A stretch of DNA of 64,000 nucleotides from Pontibacter ummariensis. GTDB lineage: Bacteria > Bacteroidota > Bacteroidia > Cytophagales > Hymenobacteraceae. Location: the NCBI RefSeq assembly GCF_900188175.1, contig NZ_FZOQ01000026.1:1-64000 (forward strand), given 5' to 3'. The notes beneath the pieces are model-generated. The model did not search any database, had not been told where the DNA came from, and worked only from the letters and a program-made list of their open reading frames with translations. Shown here one piece after another: positions 10,401 through 18,593 of the stretch; the stretch's first letter is position 1, and each line of letters opens with the position of its first letter. The position numbers and the translations under genes are program-made.

Positions 10401-11704
10401 GCGAGGGGCAGGCGCTTTTAACCAACTTCGACGTCTTCGCCCAGGCCGGTGGGGCGCTGAAAGCGCTGGTCAAGGAGTTTGAGGTGTCGGTGACGGACGG
10501 GACGCTGAACCTGGCTTTCCAGCAGGTGACCGAGAACCCGAAAGTGTCGGCCATCGAGGTCGTGTCGAAGGGGCAGAGCACTCCCACTAACTCGGCTCCT
10601 GTGGTAGCTTACCCCATCCCGGACCAGAGCGGCACGGCAGGTAGTGCTTTGAGCTTCACCTTTGCCGCCAACGCTTTCTCTGACGCTGACGGCGACCCAC
10701 TGAGCTACTCGGCCAGCCTGTCCAACGGCAGTGCCTTACCTTCCTGGCTGAGCTTCAACGCCTCTACCCGCACCTTCAGCGGCACGCCCTCCGAGACGAA
10801 TGTCGGCCTGCTGACCATACTGGTCAAGGCCTCCGACGGCAAGGGGGGCACGGCCAGCGACGCCTTTGACCTGACGGTGAAGACGGGCGGCAGCACGGGC
10901 GGCGGAACGACAGCTGTCAGGATCAACGCCGGGGGCGCCCAGTTCACGGCCGGCAGCGGCACGGTCTTCTCGGCCGACCAGCACAGCAGCGGGGGCTACA
11001 CCTATGCCATTGCCAGTACCACAGACGTGGCCGGCACTACCGACGATGCGCTTTACAGGACAGAGCGCTACGGCACCTTCAGCTACAACGTTCCCTTGGC
11101 CTCGGGCACTTACCTGGTGCGGCTGCACTTCGCCGAAATCTACTTCGGGGTGGGGGGCATACCGGGGGGCGCCGGCAAGCGGGTCTTCAACGTGACGGGC
11201 GAGGGGCAGGCGCTTTTAACCAACTTCGACGTCTTCGCCCAGGCCGGTGGGGCGCTGAAAGCGCTGGTCAAGGAGTTTGAGGTGTCGGTGACGGACGGGA
11301 CGCTGAATCTGGCTTTCCAGCAGGTGACCGAGAACCCGAAGGTGTCGGCCATCGAGATCGTACCGATAACCTCTACCATGAGCCTTAGCAGTACAAAGGC
11401 TGCTGTTGCCTCCGAGGATGTAAGTCTTGTAGAAGATGTTCTTGTGACTGTCTATCCCAACCCGTTTGATAAGGTTGTGAATGTTCGGGTCCAGTCAGGT
11501 GAACCACAAGGGTACCTTGTAAAAGTATATGATTTGGCAGGCAGAGTGCTGTATAAAAACTACTTTAAGATTGAGTCGCCTGGGGCCGGAGCCCTTGCGA
11601 TAGACTTTACAAATAGTAATATACTGAGGAAAGAGGTATACCTGATTTCAGTGGAGGCGGTGAGGGGTTCTTATAGAAAGGTAATCAAAGTTTTAAAAGA
11701 ATAG
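7478..11704 (+). CDS. Large T9SS-secreted PQQ-type sugar dehydrogenase with PKD, CBM6-like and two malectin domains
   Basis: A 1408-residue secreted modular protein. Residues 1-36 form a signal peptide. Residues about 40-446 match the soluble glucose/sorbosone dehydrogenase (GSDH) beta-propeller, with segments such as GRVFIVDRYGEL, DGLLAIAFDPQF and GPDGQLYILEYG. These family members oxidise sugars using PQQ. Then come a PKD domain (about 459-538, with DPNGDAMTYAWDFQGDG), a CBM6-like region (about 651-780, from MEAEFYDLQ), an SbsA-type Ig domain (786-878), malectin domain 1 (880-1029), a putative Ig domain (1036-1137, DADGDPLSYSA), malectin domain 2 (1142-1294) and a T9SS type A sorting domain (1321-1408, VYPNPF, ending KVIKVLKE). 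The two malectin copies contain a nearly identical 285-bp block that is richer in G+C than the dehydrogenase part. A role in extracellular carbohydrate binding and oxidation is inferred. Confidence 0.93.
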   Translation: MKTLLTIAVKAYRLPFVKLSQYFLFAMALLPFTALGQLPTSFQKVELLTGLTNAVNFEFAPDGRVFIVDRYGELLVYKPNTQTTVSAGTISVFRDMEDGLLAIAFDPQFTTNGFVYLHYSHPSLPKNRVSRFKMEGDKLNLSSEVVLLEWQSDRNGYFHSAGDMDFDSKGNLYIATGDNTNHSAYSTLDETDPNLSAERTSSNTNDLRGKILRIKPQSNGTYSIPEGNLFPNGTGGRPEIYVMGARNPFKIFVDKATTDWLFWSDVGPDANSKSNLGPMGMDEINLTKGAANHGWPYFAGKNEPYLNTYANPNFFYDPNSPVNMSKWNTGTKNLPPAKSSWLEFFHKCYLAGPRYYYSSSINNPKKLPSDFHEAFFYYDFNTSNIWVVKMDANGNPVSTQQLTESIKGAGFIDLKIGPDGQLYILEYGAGCCPGNVGSGKLVRVDYTGSDSNKAPDISIQADVTSGALPLTVNFSSEGTTDPNGDAMTYAWDFQGDGVIDSNLKNPAYTYTQKGVFNALLRVSDSKGASSSKSIKIYAGNHAATFKFVSPLDGGMINWGDDLSYDIVVNDQEDGSTANGTISCSKLNLVPSFGHLTHSHDGMTINQCKGTFNLNPMGHNTQGEDDIYYVFKVNYTDTDGLTSFDQVTVHPKVMEAEFYDLQSSTSLVANTDKLGGGSHAVRALSHGAYIMLEGRNLQNINAVSYRVAATLGGVIELRADAPGGTLINSVNVPSTGSLSNWVNIEAPLTNPGGKHDLYLVFKKNTGDVNLFDLNYIEFKGPGISIDNTPPIVSAVQVASKTQLNVLFSEPLDKTSAQQVANYSINNGITVSAAVLQADRKTVSLTTSTIPSPGTHELTVKNIKNESGVALSSITASFKLEDALFRINAGGPAVEVDGVQWSQNQYNSGGYTYANTSLAIDNTTADALYQTELYGTFSYNVPLASGTYLVRLHFAEIYFGVGGIPGGAGKRVFNVTGEGQALLTNFDVFAQAGGALKALVKEFEVSVTDGTLNLAFQQVTENPKVSAIEVVSKGQSTPTNSAPVVAYPIPDQSGTAGSALSFTFAANAFSDADGDPLSYSASLSNGSALPSWLSFNASTRTFSGTPSETNVGLLTILVKASDGKGGTASDAFDLTVKTGGSTGGGTTAVRINAGGAQFTAGSGTVFSADQHSSGGYTYAIASTTDVAGTTDDALYRTERYGTFSYNVPLASGTYLVRLHFAEIYFGVGGIPGGAGKRVFNVTGEGQALLTNFDVFAQAGGALKALVKEFEVSVTDGTLNLAFQQVTENPKVSAIEIVPITSTMSLSSTKAAVASEDVSLVEDVLVTVYPNPFDKVVNVRVQSGEPQGYLVKVYDLAGRVLYKNYFKIESPGAGALAIDFTNSNILRKEVYLISVEAVRGSYRKVIKVLKE
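10274..10558 (+). repeat. Malectin-domain repeat, copy 1 (285 bp)
   Basis: This block recurs 798 bases downstream (11072-11356) with only three differences, at 10339, 10510 and 10543. All three are in third codon positions and synonymous (Glu, Asn, Lys codons), so the 95 encoded residues are identical. Confidence 0.95.
11072..11356 (+). repeat. Malectin-domain repeat, copy 2 (285 bp)
   Basis: This is the second copy of the block at 10274-10558, in the same reading frame of the same gene. The sequence outside the block, including the first third of each malectin domain, diverges sharply. That argues for recent duplication or gene conversion limited to this segment. Confidence 0.95.
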
Positions 11705-12250
11705 TTTATTAAGTATTAATTGTAAATGTGTGGCTAATAGTAGGTGCTGCGTCCTTTTATTAATACTAAGTTGGACGCAGTGCTTGTTTGTTTATTAATA
11801 GTATTGCCAGCATAGCAGTTGAACCTTTAAATATGGATAAGCCTGATTTGCTACAATTTGATTGGATATAGTTTGACTGTTTATTTTTGTATTTGTATAT
11901 ATATGTGTGTAATTTAATATAAAAAAAGTTCACAAATGCTTTGTTGCTTATGTTCTTTTCTGTAATATTGATATAAGTAAAGAAAGTGCTTTAAAAATTC
12001 AATTTATTTAAAAGATTTAAGAGCAAGAAACTTAATGTACTAGGCTCTATATTCTGAAGACAGAAGCAGTGGAGTTAAGGCGGTTATAGCACACTTATAT
12101 AGCACACTTAAAGGGAAACCTGACAGGAAGACAACTAATTGCCTTAGCTGCACAATGTAAACTTCGTTTTAGTATTTTTAAATATTTATATAAGGAAAAA
12201 TACTTTTTCAACTTCCAAATTCATTGAAGTCACTACCTCAGGTCAGATAG
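11705..12250. other. AT-rich intergenic region
   Basis: 546 bases between the sugar-dehydrogenase gene and the first gene of the sugar-modification cluster. It holds a possible terminator at its start and is otherwise AT-rich with no supportable coding sequence. It probably carries the promoter of the 12251 gene. Confidence 0.6.
11747..11780 (+). terminator. Possible terminator after the sugar-dehydrogenase gene
   Basis: An 8-bp perfect stem (CTGCGTCC/GGACGCAG) with a long 18-base AT-rich loop is followed by a T-rich run (TGCTTGTTTGTTTATT). It lies 43 bases past the stop codon. The long loop lowers confidence. Confidence 0.5.
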
Positions 12251-13879
12251 ATGCAAGCATATACTACTTCCTCCGTCTCTTCAAGAGAGATGCAGATACA
12301 GAAAAGAATTGTTTCTCGCTTTTGGTGGGTATGGTTAGTTGCTATTGCGATAGTAGTTTTCGTGATATTGGCAACCCTTGAGTTTGCTCCTTTTTTGTTC
12401 ATGGATGAGCTAATGAATGTGGATCTTGGTAGAACTATTCTTAATCCAAAAACTAGCTGGTCAGTAGCTTGGATGACCGAAGAAAACAAGCCGGTCTATC
12501 TTTTGACATATCTTGGCCCTGTTCTACAGGAGCTGTCTTACCAAGTTGCAGGGGAATTAGGCCCAAGAGTTTCGGCTCTGATTGGTGCAGTTGCGGCTGC
12601 AACTGCATTGGTCGGTTGGTTGCTTGCTAGAGGGACTGCAAAAATTGCGGCTTTGGCTTTAGGTATTGCCTTTATCTTGGATCCTTTATTTGTACAAGCT
12701 TATACTACAGGGCGAGTAGATGGGTGGGCTATGGCATTGTGCCTGTCTAGTTGTGGCGTTCTAAGGTATGTAGCGCTTTATCAACTTCAGGGGCATAGTA
12801 TTAATCGCTATGTTTTCCTTAGTAGTACTCTTGCAGTACTAGCCCTGTTCACCTGGCCTTCTGCGGGTTTTTTAATTCCGCTTATACTTATAGAGTTTCT
12901 GTTTCTATTGAAAAAGAAAGTATCTCTGTCTGGCAGTTGGCAGGATGCAGTTGTGCCAGCTGCATCTTTTATAACTGGATGCTTAGTAACGAGTCTGTTG
13001 CTTCTAGTCCCTATTGTTCCACAGTTATATGATTTATTGGGCAGTATGATCGAAGCCTTAAAAGTCAATTTGCGCCATGGGGGAGAGGCTAGTGATCAAG
13101 GAGGAGGCGGGTTAAGTATAACAGCATCCTTCATTGAAATACTTAGAGTCTTGAAGTTTACGCCAGCTTTACTTCTAATGGCCTTGCTAGGTGTTGTCCG
13201 GAAGAGACAACCAGAAGTTTTAATTGGCGGACTGGTTGCAGTTTTATTAATGATGAGTACTGTGGTGTATATAAGTAGAGTTCAGTATCTCTTGCCTTAC
13301 TTAGTTCTTTCGGCGGCTACTCTTTTTAGCTTTAAAACTGTAGGCCATAAAGCTAGTTTAATCAATACCAGTGCCCTTGTTCTAGTTCTTTTTTGGTCTG
13401 TTGGACTTACCATCATTGCTCGGACTATTGTAGCTCTACATAAATCCGAAGAACGCAACAGAGAGTTGATAAGTCGAACAGCACGATCAATGATAGGGCC
13501 TGGAAACCACTCTGTTGCATTATTCAACTCATTCGAATTTTACTACGCGGGACGTTCCCTCGGTTGGAAAATGTATGCTCCTTACAAACCAGCCTTTGCA
13601 GATATCTCTTTAGAGATGATGCAACGCTCTCTGTCTCACGCAGATTACGCAATCATACCACAAGAGCATTTGACAAAAGAATTTGAGGATCTACTAAAGG
13701 ATGAAGGTATGTATCTAGCAGGTGCTTATCTTTTCTATAAGGAGCCTTACGAAAAAGACTATGTGAAAGACCATAGTAAGACAACGAACATTGATAGAGT
13801 ACACATTGTGTACAGAATTTTAAGACAACCATATGGCCCCTACAGGCTCTATGCTCGTGAAAATAAAAGTGCGAGTTAG
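12251..13879 (+). CDS. GT39-like membrane glycosyltransferase (GT-C), copy 1
   Basis: A 542-residue polytopic protein with about ten hydrophobic segments from residue 26 on and a soluble C-terminal part of about 130 residues. Its first loop has an Asp-Glu pair (FMDEL, D52-E53), as in dolichyl-phosphate-mannose mannosyltransferase/ArnT-type GT-C enzymes. It also has a DPLF...GRVD motif (144-157) also seen as DPLF...GRME in the gene at 22117. GT-C enzymes take a sugar from a polyprenyl-phosphate carrier on the periplasmic side and pass it to a lipid, glycan or protein. It lies just before a set of genes for an amino sugar and a lipid-linked donor, which would provide the substrate. The acceptor is unknown. 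The ATG at 12251 is the first of the frame; a second Met at residue 14 is an alternative start. Confidence 0.8.
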   Translation: MQAYTTSSVSSREMQIQKRIVSRFWWVWLVAIAIVVFVILATLEFAPFLFMDELMNVDLGRTILNPKTSWSVAWMTEENKPVYLLTYLGPVLQELSYQVAGELGPRVSALIGAVAAATALVGWLLARGTAKIAALALGIAFILDPLFVQAYTTGRVDGWAMALCLSSCGVLRYVALYQLQGHSINRYVFLSSTLAVLALFTWPSAGFLIPLILIEFLFLLKKKVSLSGSWQDAVVPAASFITGCLVTSLLLLVPIVPQLYDLLGSMIEALKVNLRHGGEASDQGGGGLSITASFIEILRVLKFTPALLLMALLGVVRKRQPEVLIGGLVAVLLMMSTVVYISRVQYLLPYLVLSAATLFSFKTVGHKASLINTSALVLVLFWSVGLTIIARTIVALHKSEERNRELISRTARSMIGPGNHSVALFNSFEFYYAGRSLGWKMYAPYKPAFADISLEMMQRSLSHADYAIIPQEHLTKEFEDLLKDEGMYLAGAYLFYKEPYEKDYVKDHSKTTNIDRVHIVYRILRQPYGPYRLYARENKSAS

Positions 13880-13934
13880 CACTTTGAGAATTGGCAAAGC
13901 AAAATAAAGCTATTAATCAATATAAGGTAAAAAT

Positions 13935-14987
13935 ATGGTAAATGTAGGAATCATAGGCTATGGGTACTGGGGACCTAACCTTGTAAGGAATTTTTATGCT
14001 GCGAAAGATTGCTGTGTAAGGACTGTAGCAGATGCGCGACCTGAACGGTTACAACAATTGGAAAAGGTTTTTCCGTCTATTGAAGGTGTAAGAGACGCAA
14101 ATGATGTTATTTATAATAAGAACATTGATGCTGTAGTTATTGCCACACCTGTTTCCACTCATTTTACACTAGCAAGAATGGCCTTGGCGGAAGGCAAGCA
14201 TGTACTGCTCGAAAAGCCTATGACTTCGTCGGTGGTGGAGGCAGAGATTCTGATCAATCTAGCTGAGCAAAAGGGAGTGTTGCTCATGGTGGATCATACT
14301 TTCCTCTATACTGGTGCCGTGCAGAAGATGCGTCAACTGGTGGATAGCCAGGAGTTAGGAAATATAAAATACTTGGACTCAACCCGAATCAACTTAGGCC
14401 TTTTCCAGTCTGACATTAACGTACTCTGGGACCTTGCACCCCATGATATTTCCATTTTAAACTACGTTGTTGATGAGCGTCCTTACAGCGTAAACGCAAC
14501 AGGTATTACGCATACAAACAACAGCATTGAGAACATCGCTTACTTGACGGTTAACTACGCCTCAGGGTTCATTGCTCATTTTAATTGCTCCTGGACAAGT
14601 CCTGTTAAGGTAAGGATGATGCTAATAGGGGGAGATCAGAAAATGATTCTATACAACGACTTGGAACCAACTGAGAAAATCAAGGTGTACGACACAGGGT
14701 ATAGTTATTCGAATGATGAGGAGAAAAACCGGGTGCTAGTGGATTATAGGACAGGAGATATACATGTACCCAAAATTGCTACTACCGAGGCGCTTCTGGG
14801 GATGGCCAATGATTTTGTCTCTTGCATACAGGATAAGAAACAACCAAAGTCCTCTTGCCATTTAGGGCTGGACGTAGTCCGGATTTTGGAAGCATCTAAT
14901 AAATCAATAAAAAGTTGCGGCCGTGAAATTGTGCTGGAGGATGCTACAGTACCCGCTATACATAATGGGCATGAAGTTTTAATCTAA
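13935..14987 (+). CDS. Gfo/Idh/MocA family sugar oxidoreductase
   Basis: A 350-residue NAD(P)-dependent enzyme. The N-terminal Rossmann domain starts with VGIIGYGYWGPN (4-15). The EKPM motif (93-96) is the conserved family signature with the active-site Lys, and LWDLAPHDISI provides the His/Asp of the substrate site. In surface-sugar pathways such enzymes (WlbA/WbpB type) oxidise the C3 hydroxyl of a UDP- or dTDP-sugar so that an aminotransferase can add an amino group. The next two genes, an N-acyltransferase and a DegT aminotransferase, supply the other steps of the same kind of three-gene set. The intergenic distance to the next gene is 4 bases, so it is probably in an operon. The exact sugar is unknown. 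Confidence 0.92.
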   Translation: MVNVGIIGYGYWGPNLVRNFYAAKDCCVRTVADARPERLQQLEKVFPSIEGVRDANDVIYNKNIDAVVIATPVSTHFTLARMALAEGKHVLLEKPMTSSVVEAEILINLAEQKGVLLMVDHTFLYTGAVQKMRQLVDSQELGNIKYLDSTRINLGLFQSDINVLWDLAPHDISILNYVVDERPYSVNATGITHTNNSIENIAYLTVNYASGFIAHFNCSWTSPVKVRMMLIGGDQKMILYNDLEPTEKIKVYDTGYSYSNDEEKNRVLVDYRTGDIHVPKIATTEALLGMANDFVSCIQDKKQPKSSCHLGLDVVRILEASNKSIKSCGREIVLEDATVPAIHNGHEVLI

Positions 14988-14991
14988 GAAG

Positions 14992-15495
14992 ATGGATACA
15001 ATTACAATAGATAGCAGTAAACAAAGCCTACATAATGTAAGGCTAGGTAAGGATGTGAAGATCTATAATTTTGTGAATGCCTACGGATGCAGCATAGACG
15101 ATGGATCGAAAGTGGGCACCTTCGTGGAAATACAGAAAGGTGCTACCATTGGTAAAAACTGTAAAATATCCAGCCACACGTTTATATGTGAGGGTGTGCA
15201 TATCGCTGACAATGTGTTTGTAGGGCACAACGTCACTTTTATCAACGACAAGTTCCCGAGAGCAACTAATGAGGATGGTTCGCTGCAAACAGAGACAGAT
15301 TGGAACTGCGTCCAAACCTACGTAGAGGAAGGCGCCTCCATCGGTTCCAGCGCTACTATACTATGTGGTGTGCGGATTGGGAAAAGAGCTATTGTTGGCG
15401 CTGGTTCTGTGGTAACCAAAAACGTGCCTGAAAATGCTGTGGTGGCAGGCAATCCTGCTAAAGTTATTAAATACACTGCCCAAGTACTTGTGTGA
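14992..15495 (+). CDS. Hexapeptide-repeat sugar N-acyltransferase (WbpD/WlbB-like)
   Basis: A 167-residue left-handed beta-helix protein. Hexapeptide repeats run through most of its length. The family-typical block FVGHNVTFINDKFPRA and the end AIVGAGSVVTKNVPENAVVAGNPAKV are present. Enzymes of this type acetylate the amino group of a UDP-3-amino sugar (WbpD, WlbB) or a dTDP-3-amino sugar (QdtC), using acetyl-CoA. It sits between the oxidoreductase and the aminotransferase, with 4 bases to the former and 1 base to the latter, strongly suggesting one transcript. N-acetylation is the best guess for the reaction; another acyl group cannot be excluded. Confidence 0.9.
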   Translation: MDTITIDSSKQSLHNVRLGKDVKIYNFVNAYGCSIDDGSKVGTFVEIQKGATIGKNCKISSHTFICEGVHIADNVFVGHNVTFINDKFPRATNEDGSLQTETDWNCVQTYVEEGASIGSSATILCGVRIGKRAIVGAGSVVTKNVPENAVVAGNPAKVIKYTAQVLV

Positions 15496-15496
15496 T

Positions 15497-16612
15497 ATGG
15501 AAATGATAGCTGTACAGGAGAGAATCCCTTGCCTTGACCTGAAAGGTCAACACCAGCAAATAAAACGTGAAGTGTTTGAGGCCTTTGAGAAAGTGTATGA
15601 AAACACGGCTTTCTCGGGTGGTCCGTTTGTGGAGGAGTTTGAGCAGGGCTTTGCCGCTTTCTGTGGGACGAAATATGCCGTAGGAGTAAACAATGGTACA
15701 TCTGCGTTGCACTTGGCCATGCTTGCATTAGGCATCGGGCCGGGCGACGAGGTTATTGTGCCTGCCAACACGTTTATCGCTACCGCCTGGGGAGTGTCTT
15801 ACACTGGAGCCACACCTGTGTTTGTAGACTGTACTTCCGATACCTGGCAACTGGATACTACTAAGATAGAAGATAAAATTACTTCGAACACGAAAGCCAT
15901 TGTGGGCGTGCACTTGTATGGGCAGCCTTTTAATATTGAGGCTGTAGCGGCTGTCTGTAAAAAGTATAAGCTTTTCATGCTGGAGGATGGAGCACAAGCC
16001 CAAGGAGCAAGGTATAAAGGAATACCTGTTGGAGGCTTCGGCGAGATGGCTTGTTTCAGCTTCTATCCGGGTAAGAACCTTGGTGCTTGCGGAGAAGCAG
16101 GTGGCGTTACAACCAATAACGAAGCATACTACAAGCACCTGCTGAGCTTAAGGAACCATGGCTCTGTGGTGCGTTACTATCATAATGAAGTAGGGTATAA
16201 TATGCGAATGGGAGGTTTGGAAAGTGCTTCGTTGAATGTGAAACTAAAGTACATAACCGCCTGGAACAACCGCAGAAGAGCTATTGCTAAGCAGTATCAG
16301 CAGCAAATCACTAGCCCTAAAATTCAGCTACAGGTGCAGCCGGATTGGGTTGAATCTGTCTACCATCTTTTTGTAGTAACTACTGCAGATAGAGATGGAC
16401 TGTTGAAATACCTCAACGAGAAAAGTATTTTCCCTGGTCTTCACTATCCGGTGCCTTGCCACCTACAGAAGGCCTATGCGCATCTAGGGTATAAAGAAGG
16501 TGACTGTCCGAATGCAGAATACTTGGCCAATCACTGTCTGTCGCTACCCATGTATGCGGAGTTGAAAGACGAAGATGTTGCGTATGTGATTGAGACCCTG
16601 AACCGCTATTAG
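15497..16612 (+). CDS. DegT/DnrJ/EryC1/StrS sugar aminotransferase, copy 1
   Basis: A 371-residue PLP-dependent aminotransferase. The frame is open further upstream, inside the acyltransferase gene. I chose the ATG at 15497, one base after that gene's stop; the ATG at 15503 is also possible. Features are the NNGTSALHLA cofactor-phosphate region (65-74), LEDGAQAQGA with the pyridine-contacting Asp (164), and the Schiff-base Lys193 in FSFYPGKNLGA. It should add an amino group from glutamate to a keto-sugar nucleotide, here probably the 3-keto product of the oxidoreductase at 13935. It is one of two DegT enzymes in the cluster, which suggests two amination steps or two sugars. Confidence 0.93.
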   Translation: MEMIAVQERIPCLDLKGQHQQIKREVFEAFEKVYENTAFSGGPFVEEFEQGFAAFCGTKYAVGVNNGTSALHLAMLALGIGPGDEVIVPANTFIATAWGVSYTGATPVFVDCTSDTWQLDTTKIEDKITSNTKAIVGVHLYGQPFNIEAVAAVCKKYKLFMLEDGAQAQGARYKGIPVGGFGEMACFSFYPGKNLGACGEAGGVTTNNEAYYKHLLSLRNHGSVVRYYHNEVGYNMRMGGLESASLNVKLKYITAWNNRRRAIAKQYQQQITSPKIQLQVQPDWVESVYHLFVVTTADRDGLLKYLNEKSIFPGLHYPVPCHLQKAYAHLGYKEGDCPNAEYLANHCLSLPMYAELKDEDVAYVIETLNRY

Positions 16613-16614
16613 GT

Positions 16615-17670
16615 ATGCTGCTAGATAAATTAAAGAGAAGAGTCGAGGCACTTAACTTAGACTTGAGAGGGAAAGTGGTATTGACTGAGGCGGCAACAGG
16701 GCCTTATGTGGTAACACCTATTATTGCTGCGCTGGCTGGAGCTAAAGTATATGCCTTTTCCCGTGAGACCCGATACGGGACTACGACGGAAGTTTTCGAG
16801 CAGACCAGAAGCGTGTATCAGAATTACCAAGACACATCCCTTGATATTACGTTTATGGATACGCTTACCCCGGAAACGATCGCTAAGGCGGATATCATAA
16901 CTAACTCAGGTCATCTTCGTCCGCTGAACAAGGAGATGCTGCAGCATGCGAAAGATACGGTTGTGATTCCGATGATGTACGAAGCCTGGGAGTGGCGTGA
17001 GGCAGATATGGACATAGACTATATTAAAGAGAGAGGGTTTAAGTTGGGTGCAACGAACGAACGACATCCTGAGGTGGACGTGTTTAATTACCTCGGCGAT
17101 ATGGCGGTGAAGCAAATTATGGATGCAGGTTTGTGCTTGTACAAGAACAAGTTCATACTCCTCTGTAACAATGACTTTGGTCCTTACATTGCGAAGGTGG
17201 TAGCGAAAATGTGCGAGAAGCTAGGAGTCATAGACAAACCTGAGAACAGATTTAAATATCAGATAGAGAACCTCGAATGGTTAAGCGACTTTCCGGAAGT
17301 GAGGATACCGGCTACGTTTAAAGATGCGGAGGCCGTAATCTTTACCGCTTACCCCTTCGACGCCACATGGGTTGGTATTGATACGGCAGTTTCTTTAGCG
17401 AGTATAAAAGAAGGGCTACGAGACCCTCTTCTACTTCGCTATGCTGGTCATGTGGATACGGAGGCACTGGATTTAGCAGGCATCCGATACTACCCGGCGC
17501 AGGTTCCTTGCGGCCATATGGGAGTGCTTCCTTCAGCTGTTGGATATGATCCCATCATTCGTTTGCAAGCCGGCGGGCTAAAGGTGGGAGAGGTACTGCA
17601 CAGTGGCAACTATACTTTTAATAAGATTCCAATACTAGAGTTAGCATGCGAGCAGATAGAAACTTACTAG
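16615..17670 (+). CDS. Uncharacterised Rossmann-like protein within the sugar operon
   Basis: A 351-residue cytoplasmic protein that I do not recognise. Residues 18-50 look like a nucleotide-binding beta-alpha-beta unit (GKVVLTEAATGPYVVTPI, then AGAKVYAFSRE). The layout recalls NAD-binding domains of S-adenosylhomocysteine hydrolase or alanine-dehydrogenase type, but without a clean GxGxxG. A segment near residues 96-125 (DIITNSGHLRPLN, then VVIPMMYEAWEW) resembles the part of such proteins that follows the Rossmann core. It starts 2 bases after the aminotransferase gene and overlaps the formyltransferase gene by 25 bases, so it is almost certainly co-translated with them. A dehydrogenase or a step specific to this sugar is possible, but the function is unknown. 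Confidence 0.75.
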   Translation: MLLDKLKRRVEALNLDLRGKVVLTEAATGPYVVTPIIAALAGAKVYAFSRETRYGTTTEVFEQTRSVYQNYQDTSLDITFMDTLTPETIAKADIITNSGHLRPLNKEMLQHAKDTVVIPMMYEAWEWREADMDIDYIKERGFKLGATNERHPEVDVFNYLGDMAVKQIMDAGLCLYKNKFILLCNNDFGPYIAKVVAKMCEKLGVIDKPENRFKYQIENLEWLSDFPEVRIPATFKDAEAVIFTAYPFDATWVGIDTAVSLASIKEGLRDPLLLRYAGHVDTEALDLAGIRYYPAQVPCGHMGVLPSAVGYDPIIRLQAGGLKVGEVLHSGNYTFNKIPILELACEQIETY

Positions 17671-18593
17671 CCATCGGGCGGTCCAGGTACCTTTACGATA
17701 GCATTAAGCATCTTGCTTCCCAGGGGTATACCTTTAAAGCCATCGTTACAGAAGAGGCTTACGAGGAGTACGACGTGAAGCATCACGACTTTCAGGAACT
17801 CGCCAGCAGAATTGGTGCTCGGTTTTTTATGACCAAGTCGTTGTACAGCGATGAGTTGGTGAAGCTGATCAAAGATAACAACGTGCGAGTGGCCATCAGT
17901 GCGAACTGGAAGTATGTTGTTCCAAAAGGATTTCTGGACTTGTTTGAATGTGGCATCCTGAACTTCCATTTAGGCAACCTTCCTGACTATAAAGGTAACG
18001 CCACAGTTAACTGGAGCATTATCAATGGTGAGAAGCATATCAATGGCAACATCCATAAGATGGACCCTGAATTGGATGCGGGTGATGTTGTGTCGAGAGA
18101 GGCAATACCTATTGAGCCAGATACATACATTACTGACATTATAAAACGGGCAGAACAAGCAGCTCCATCCTTATATGAAGATGCTGTGAGAAAGGTATTG
18201 GAGAACCCTGCTGCCTGTGAGGTAAAGGGGAGCGTGCGAGGCTTGAGATGTTATCCCAGATTACCTGAGGATAGCCAGATAGACTGGCACCAAAGCGTAG
18301 AGGAAGTGTACAGACTGATAAGGGCTTCTGCACATCCTTATCATGGAGCTTTTAGCTTTTTGAATGGAGAAAAAATAATTATCTGGAAGGCCAAGCCATA
18401 TATAACAGAAGACAAGTTCTTGGTTATGCCAGGGCATGTTGTGGCACTTCAGAAAGATACCAGTAGCATTTTAGCTGCTTGTAAAGACGGCTTATTGGAA
18501 GTGCAGGAAATCGAGCATGAAGGTATAAAAATGCCTCCGACAGAATTCATCAAAAGTATAAGGGTCCGTTTTAAACATGTTGCCTATGCTTAA
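17646..18593 (+). CDS. Sugar formyltransferase (ArnA N-domain/methionyl-tRNA formyltransferase fold)
   Basis: A 315-residue protein of the formyl-tetrahydrofolate-dependent transferase family. The catalytic triad is visible as N106 and H108 in LNFHLGNLPDYKG and D144 in PELDAGD. These correspond to N102, H104 and D140 of E. coli ArnA. The N-terminal folate domain is followed by a C-terminal region (about 205-315) reminiscent of the FMT C-terminal barrel. In polysaccharide loci such enzymes put a formyl group on the amino group of a nucleotide sugar. Its position next to aminotransferases and an ArnC-like transferase supports a sugar rather than tRNA substrate. The start overlaps the end of the preceding gene by 25 bases and the next gene overlaps its end by 17 bases. 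Confidence 0.88.
   Translation: MRADRNLLAIGRSRYLYDSIKHLASQGYTFKAIVTEEAYEEYDVKHHDFQELASRIGARFFMTKSLYSDELVKLIKDNNVRVAISANWKYVVPKGFLDLFECGILNFHLGNLPDYKGNATVNWSIINGEKHINGNIHKMDPELDAGDVVSREAIPIEPDTYITDIIKRAEQAAPSLYEDAVRKVLENPAACEVKGSVRGLRCYPRLPEDSQIDWHQSVEEVYRLIRASAHPYHGAFSFLNGEKIIIWKAKPYITEDKFLVMPGHVVALQKDTSSILAACKDGLLEVQEIEHEGIKMPPTEFIKSIRVRFKHVAYA

Noticed and set aside
10342..11379. Minus-strand frames with repeated sequence opposite the malectin domains
   Set aside because: They are mirror images of the duplicated malectin DNA with no independent support.
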